From Erodium maritimum (Eukaryota; Streptophyta; Magnoliopsida; Geraniales; Geraniaceae), in NCBI GenBank assembly GCA_963921825.1, contig OY997588.1, positions 84,139,043 to 84,203,042 of the forward strand: 64,000 nucleotides of DNA. The letters run 5' to 3'. The translations under genes and the position numbers were made by a program. Shown here in pieces: positions 59,226 through 64,000 of this stretch (the first letter of the stretch is position 1; each line of letters begins with the position of its first letter). The notes under the pieces were generated by a model. The model did not search any database. It was not told where the DNA came from and saw only the letters and a list, made by a program, of their open reading frames with translations.

Positions 59226-60260
59226 TAATTTTTATCAACACTATACACTGGGTTTATCAACACTATACACTGGGTTTATCAACACTATACACTGGGTTTA
59301 TCAACACCGAACACTAGTTTTATCACCTCATTTTCCAAAATCGAACATGATTTTTATCACATCATCACATGTTTTTTTATGAACACTAAGCACTAGTTTT
59401 ATCAACACTAAACACTATGTTTATCATTAAATTGCATGTGTTTTTATCATCCCATCGCATGTTTTTTTTATCAACACTAAACTCTAGTTTATCACCCTTA
59501 TTTCGGGGCTGAATTTCAAAAAAAGTTAAGTTTGAGTAATTTTTATCAACACCATACACTGAGTTTATCAACACTATACACTGGGTTTATCAACACTGAA
59601 CATTAGTTTTATCACCTCATTTTCCAAAATCGAACATGATTTTTATCACATCATAACATGGTTTTTTATGAACACTAAGCACTAGTTTTATCAACACTAA
59701 ACACTATGTTTATCATTAAATTACATGTGTTTTTATCATCCTATCACATGTTTTTCTTATCAACACTAAACTCTAGTTTATCACCCTTATTTTTAATTGA
59801 ACATGATTTTTATCACCTCATTATCTGTTTTTTATCACCCCAATACATGTTTTTATCAACATTTAGCACTAGTTTAAGCCATTCATTTTAAGAATGAATG
59901 GATGAGATGCAATTGAGTTGTTGACTGCAAAAAAACAGCACTTTTTAGTAAGTGGTAAGGGCTTTTTAGTAAAACCATCATATTTTTTTTATCAATTCAC
60001 TAATTTAATTTTTCCCGCTTCGTTTGAACTCCGATTGGATTCAAACTTGCGCAATCAGTTTTTTTTCAAGGGATTTCTATCAAGATCAGTCATGAATATA
60101 TTTTGAAGCACGAAAAAAAAATTATTTCGGGGCTGATTTAAAAAAAAAGTTAAGTCTGAATAATTTTTATCAACACTATACACTGGGTTTATCAACACTA
60201 TATACTGGGTTTATCAACACTATACACTGGGTTTATCAACACCGAACACTAGTTTTATCA
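59226..60260. repeat. Short tandem repeats TATCAACACTATACACTGGGTT
   Basis: Units of about 22 bp (TATCAACACTATACACTGGG plus TT) are repeated three to four times at 59235-59300, 59547-59600 and 60167-60240, with looser TTTATCAACACTAA variants around them. Confidence 0.85.
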
Positions 60261-60478
60261 CCTCATTTTCCAAAATCGAACATGATTTTTATCACATCAT
60301 CACATGTTTTTTTATGAACACTAAGCACTAGTTTTATCAACACTAAACACTATGTTTATCATTAAATTGCATGTGTTTTTATCATCCCATCACATGTTTT
60401 TTTTATCAACACTAAACTCTAGTTTATCACCCTTATTTCGGGGCTGAATTTCAAAAAAAGTTAAGTTTGAGTAATTTT

Positions 60479-62895
60479 TTTTTTTGATAAATGATGGTTT
60501 TATTCATGGCGTTGTAATAACATATTACAGAGCACGAGGTGCAATACCCCAAAATAACCTACTACAGAAAGGAGAAACCAAAAGAGACAAAAAGAAGCAG
60601 CAACTCCTATCACCGATAATGCAAACAAGGGGACGGGGAAGTCAGCCAAAGAGACAAGCTAACATCCTCCATAAAATCGCCAGACATCCTGCAAATGATG
60701 AAGGTATGATGTTGGAGCCGGTTGAAGACAATGTCAACCGAATCAGACTGTAGTCTGAAAACACCAAAATTCCTCTGTAGCCAAATATGCCAGAGAACAA
60801 GGTAGCCAACCTTAACCCAAATCTTCCACCAACGCCTTCTACCCAGACCTCGCCAAGCAGAGATCAGTGTCAAACAGTCACCCGGCACCACCCAAATAAT
60901 CGACCACCATGAATACACTTTGGACCAAAGCGACCAAGCAAAATCACAGTACAAGAAGAGATGGGAAACATCCTCAAAAACAGTACCACACAGGCAACAG
61001 AACATATCAATAAGAGATATACGTATACCTCGCTCCTCTAAGAAAGTTTTGGTTGGAACTGCATTGTGAGCCAGTAACCAGACCAAAGAGCTGTACTTGG
61101 GAGGGAGATTCTTAACCCATAGAAATCCCCCCCAAGGAACCGGAGACGGAGCACTGTCATCGAGCAAAAGAAAAGCAGAGGCCAAAGTGAAACCCGAACG
61201 ATGATGGGACCAGGAGACCGAGTCTGGACAACCTGGCCGAATGGTGACTGAGGCTAGAAGGTCCATAAGCAAGGCTGAATCTTCTCGTTCAACAGAGAAA
61301 TAGAAGGACCGACGATAAGCAATATACCAGGAGGCATTTCTCCATAACTCCCCAACACGTGACCACTTACCCAGACAAAGACTATAAAGTCTGGGGAAGC
61401 GATAACGAAAGGCCAAGGGGCCGAGCCAAGTATCCTGCCAAAAACGAATACGGTCACCTTCCCCAACGCACCAATGCAAACTCTGCTCCCCAAACAAGCC
61501 TCTGAAGGTAGGTGAGGCAGAAAGCTCCATAATATGACCAAAAAAGAATGAGGAGCCCGGTTTGTCTAGAGCAGTCAAGTCCCATTCAGACAAGTTCCAG
61601 CCGAACTTCACGCAAAGGACCCGTTTCCACAAGGAATCCTTCTCAGTGGCAAATCTCCAGAACCATTTAGCTAGCAGACTTTGGTTGACTCTCTCCAACC
61701 CTCTAATCCCTAGGCCGCCCTCACCTCTGGGTTTGCAAATAGTGGTCCAACGGATTTTGCAAAAAACCCGAGAGTGAGCCCTGTTATGCCACAGAAACCG
61801 CCGTCTCCAAGACTCCAATTTCCGAATAACTCCTTTCGGTGCCCTGAAAAGGGACATGTAGAAAATAGGCAAAGCAGACAGGGTGGACTTAATCAGCACA
61901 AGTCTTCCCGGCATAGAAAGATCCTTAGTCTTCCATAAGGCAAGGGAGTCCTTAAACTTCTGGATGACAGGAGCCCAAAAAGAACGGCGCCTAGGATTCG
62001 CACCCAAGCTAAAGCCAAGATATTTGAAAGGTAGAGAACCAACCAAACACCCCAAGGAGGAGGCTACCGAATCTGGTGTGCAAGTCCTGGCATTAAGGAG
62101 TATAGCTGTGGACTTGTCAAAGTTGATCTTGAGCCCTGAACAAAGCTGAAAGGTGAGTAACGTGCTCTTGAGACGGAGGAGATCATCAGGGGAACCTTTC
62201 ACAAATAACAGGGTGTCATCTGCGAACTGAAGATGGGACAGAACAGGACCACCAGGACCAAGCTGAATGCCTGAGAATTCCCCTAAACTCACGCCCTTGT
62301 CAAAGACCTGATGTAAACCTTCAGCAGCTATCAAGAAGATAAAGGGTGAAAGGGGGCACCCTTGTCGAATACCGTTCAGAATAGGAAAGTCCTTGCTCGG
62401 AGAACCATTCACCAAAACAGCCACAAAAGCCCTAAAACAAGAAGCCATCCATGATCTCCACTTCGGCCCAAAATCCATGGCTGCCATAACCTCATCCACA
62501 TAGTCCCAATGTACTTTGTCGAAGGCCTTCTCGAAATCTAATTTGAGGACAACAACCTCCTCACCAGATCTCCGAACCCAGTCTATGACCTCAGAAGCGA
62601 TCAAGACACCATCAACAAGTTGCCTGCCGGCCACAAAGCCCGATTGAGAGTCACCAATAATTTCATCAAGAACCTGTCTTAGCCGGTTGGAGAGGACCTT
62701 AGCTAGGATCTTGTAAGGACCCGAAATAAGGCTGATTGGGCGAAAGTCTTGAAAGCTGGCTGCATTTTGACGCTTAGGGATCAAGGTAAGGTAGGTGGAG
62801 TTTAGACCCTTACCAATGGTCCCTGAAGTGTAAAAATCCGAGAAGAACCTCAACAGGTCATCCTTGAGCACATCCCAACAGTCCTTGTAGAAAAG
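60479..62895 (-). mobile_element. 5'-truncated L1-type LINE with open RT frame
   Basis: A minus-strand LINE with its poly(A) at 60479-60485 and the 17-bp duplication AAGTTTGAGTAATTTTT on both sides (about 60463-60479, 62896-62912). It begins just before the reverse transcriptase, so the endonuclease and ORF1 are missing. The duplication is perfect and the frame open, so the insertion is young. It lies in the second unit of the tandem duplication. Confidence 0.93.
60610..62895 (-). pseudogene. LINE reverse transcriptase and zf-RVT region, 5'-truncated
   Basis: About 760 residues open without interruption; the ATG at 62871 is internal to the original protein. Motifs in order: LIPKRQNAASFQDFRPISLI, SGFVAGRQLVDGVLIASEVI, KLDFEKAFDKVHWDYV, GIRQGCPLSPFIFLIAAEGL, LQFADDTLLFVKG (catalytic ADD), then the maturase-like thumb and GRLVLIKSTLSALPIFYMS. 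The C-terminal zf-RVT domain follows (WVKNLPPKYSSLVWLLAHNA, FCCLCGTVFEDVSHLFLYC). There is no RNase H, unlike the LINE fragments at 26297 and 30030, so it belongs to a different L1 lineage. The protein lacks the endonuclease and cannot start a new insertion. Confidence 0.93.
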
Positions 62896-63625
62896 AAGTT
62901 TGAGTAATTTTTATCAACACCATACACTGAGTTTATCAACACTATACACTGGGTTTATCAACACTGAACATTAGTTTTATCACCTCATTTTCCAAAATCG
63001 AACATGATTTTTATCACATCATAACATGTTTTTTTATGAACACTAAGCACTAGTTTTATCAACACTAAACACTATGTTTATAATTAAATTACATGTGTTT
63101 TTATCATCCTATCACATCTTTTTCTTATCAACACTAAACTCTAGTTTATCACCCTTATTTTTAATTGAACATGATTTTTATCACCCCAGTACATGTTTTT
63201 ATCAACATTTAGCACTAGTTTGATACCCCGATATAAAAAATTTATTAGTGAAGATTTATCAACACTCAACATTGTTTTTATTACCCGAAATAACTTTTTA
63301 TTTTCGTGCTTCAAAATATATTCATGACTGATCTTGATTAAAAGCCCTTGGAAAAAGAAAAATATTGGCGCAAGTTTGAAGCTAATCGGAGTTCAAACGA
63401 ATCAGGAAATATTAAATTAATGAATTGGTTAAGAAAAAAATGGACATTTGTCCACATGACACCATGCTATTACAATTATGTCTTTGCTTGTGTGAGAAAT
63501 GATGAAAGTGGCGTGAATTGGGGTGATGATGTGATATCATAGTGAATGTTAGATCTTAAAAGTGTATGACTTAAATTGGTTCACACATTTCTTAGAATAA
63601 GAAGAATTTCTAACATATTTTTCCT

Positions 63626-64000
63626 CCTGAGACACAGTAAATAACGATAGAGAAATCAATTATTTCATTTTAAAATTAAGCTTTGATCATCCGAACAGTG
63701 CAGACCAACTAACGATACAGAAGTGAAGCAAAACCCTCTTTATATTATTCCAAAAAGCAAAACCCTCCTTATATTATTCCAAAAGCAAAACCCTATCCTC
63801 TTCTCCTAATCTCATTCTATTCTCTCCCTAAATTCATTCACATTTGGGGTTTTAATGTCAACAAAACCTAATGTTTTGCCAGTAATTTGGATGGTTAGCA
63901 TTTTTGGTGTCATCTGTTTTTGTGTAATTAGATTAGAGTAGTATTACTATTAGCTTAGGATAAGAATAATCCACCTGCTTCTCTTTACCTAGCTCTTGAC
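63626..64000 (+). other. Gene-flank-like DNA at the right edge
   Basis: AAAGCAAAACCCTC(C/T)TTATATTATTCCA is repeated two to three times (63728-63795), followed by a pyrimidine-rich, leader-like stretch. A small frame of 28 codons follows at 63855-63941 (MSTKPNVLPVIWMVSIFGVI..., hydrophobic). It could be a first exon or an upstream frame of a gene beyond the window. Not recognised. Confidence 0.25.

Larger units (their letters stand above)
58933..63221. repeat. 0.94-kb tandem duplication inside the foldback element
   Basis: Unit 1 58933-59874; unit 2 59875-60478 continued at 62913-63221 after the LINE. Both start TAAGCCATTCATTTTAAG and end CATTTAGCACTAGTTT, with the same internal order of repeats. 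They differ by few bases, including an extra TTGACTTG in unit 1. Confidence 0.85.
58880..63625. mobile_element. Inverted-repeat (foldback) element with internal duplication
   Basis: The left arm (58880-59220) and the reversed right arm (63290-63625) share AGGAAAAAT, GTGTGAACCAAT, GTTTGAACTCCGATT, TCAAACTTGCGC and ATCAGTCATGAATATATTTT in the same order. The middle is A/T-rich and made of TATCAACACTA-type repeats. No coding capacity apart from the inserted LINE. No clear target duplication was found, so the superfamily is not assigned; the GGAAAAAT end is in the style of Mutator-type MITEs. Confidence 0.75.

Noticed and set aside
58872-63633. Possible 9-bp target duplication around the foldback element
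   Set aside because: Left GTGACATGA and right TCCTGAGAC do not match in any nearby register, so the superfamily was left open.

Overview
This window is nuclear DNA of a flowering plant, most likely a eudicot. The evidence is an intron-containing LORELEI-like gene, two pentatricopeptide-repeat (PPR) genes, a nuclear psaG gene with a chloroplast transit peptide, a eukaryotic tRNA-Trp, and dense LTR retrotransposons, LINEs and MITEs. There is no prokaryotic or organellar gene organisation.

Host genes. (1) A three-exon LORELEI-like GPI-anchored protein gene (17149-19216, +). (2) An intronless PLS/E-class PPR gene (28310-29860, +). (3) tRNA-Trp(CCA) (30523-30594, -). (4) psaG, photosystem I subunit G (30859-31296, +). 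(5) An intronless P-class, restorer-like PPR gene (about 41899-44037, +). These genes do not form a pathway. Three act in organelles (two PPRs, PsaG) and one in the secretory system.

Region by region. 1-13609 is one minus-strand Ty1/copia element (cut by the left window edge). It holds a gypsy-type solo LTR (2204-5683) and a copia-type solo LTR (6082-12942), and the second of these holds a complete two-LTR copia copy (6411-11405). 13640-14062 is a LINE-like 3' end. 14342-16503 is a nearly whole PIF/Harbinger DNA transposon with TTA target duplications. 17149-19216 is the LLG gene, whose second intron carries a Stowaway-like remnant and two small Mutator-type MITEs. 19354-25801 is a chromovirus (Ty3/gypsy) with both LTRs, one interrupted by a poly(A) retroposon and the other by a foldback MITE. 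26042-28222 is a large foldback Mutator-like element ending beside the PPR gene at 28310. 29860-31300 holds a LINE scrap, tRNA-Trp and psaG. 31615-36300 is copia debris. 36300-41750 is mostly unrecognised, with simple repeats and one clear MITE (40697-41124). 41899-44037 is the second PPR gene. 45700-47860 is a decayed LINE ORF1. 48740-58805 is a second nest: poly(A) retroposon, then a gypsy-type solo LTR, then a second chromovirus. 58880-63625 is an inverted-repeat element with an internal 0.94-kb tandem duplication, the second copy of which holds a 5'-truncated LINE with a long open reverse-transcriptase frame. The last 0.4 kb looks like ordinary gene-flank DNA.

The strongest observations are structural. 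Insertion boundaries are supported by matching target-site duplications. A group of foldback elements shares its termini and makes 9-bp duplications. Two insertions are proven by empty sites in the partner LTR. The nearly 9.1-kb gap between the LLG and PPR genes shrinks to about 0.45 kb once its insertions are removed. I found no gene system that I can call new to biology.
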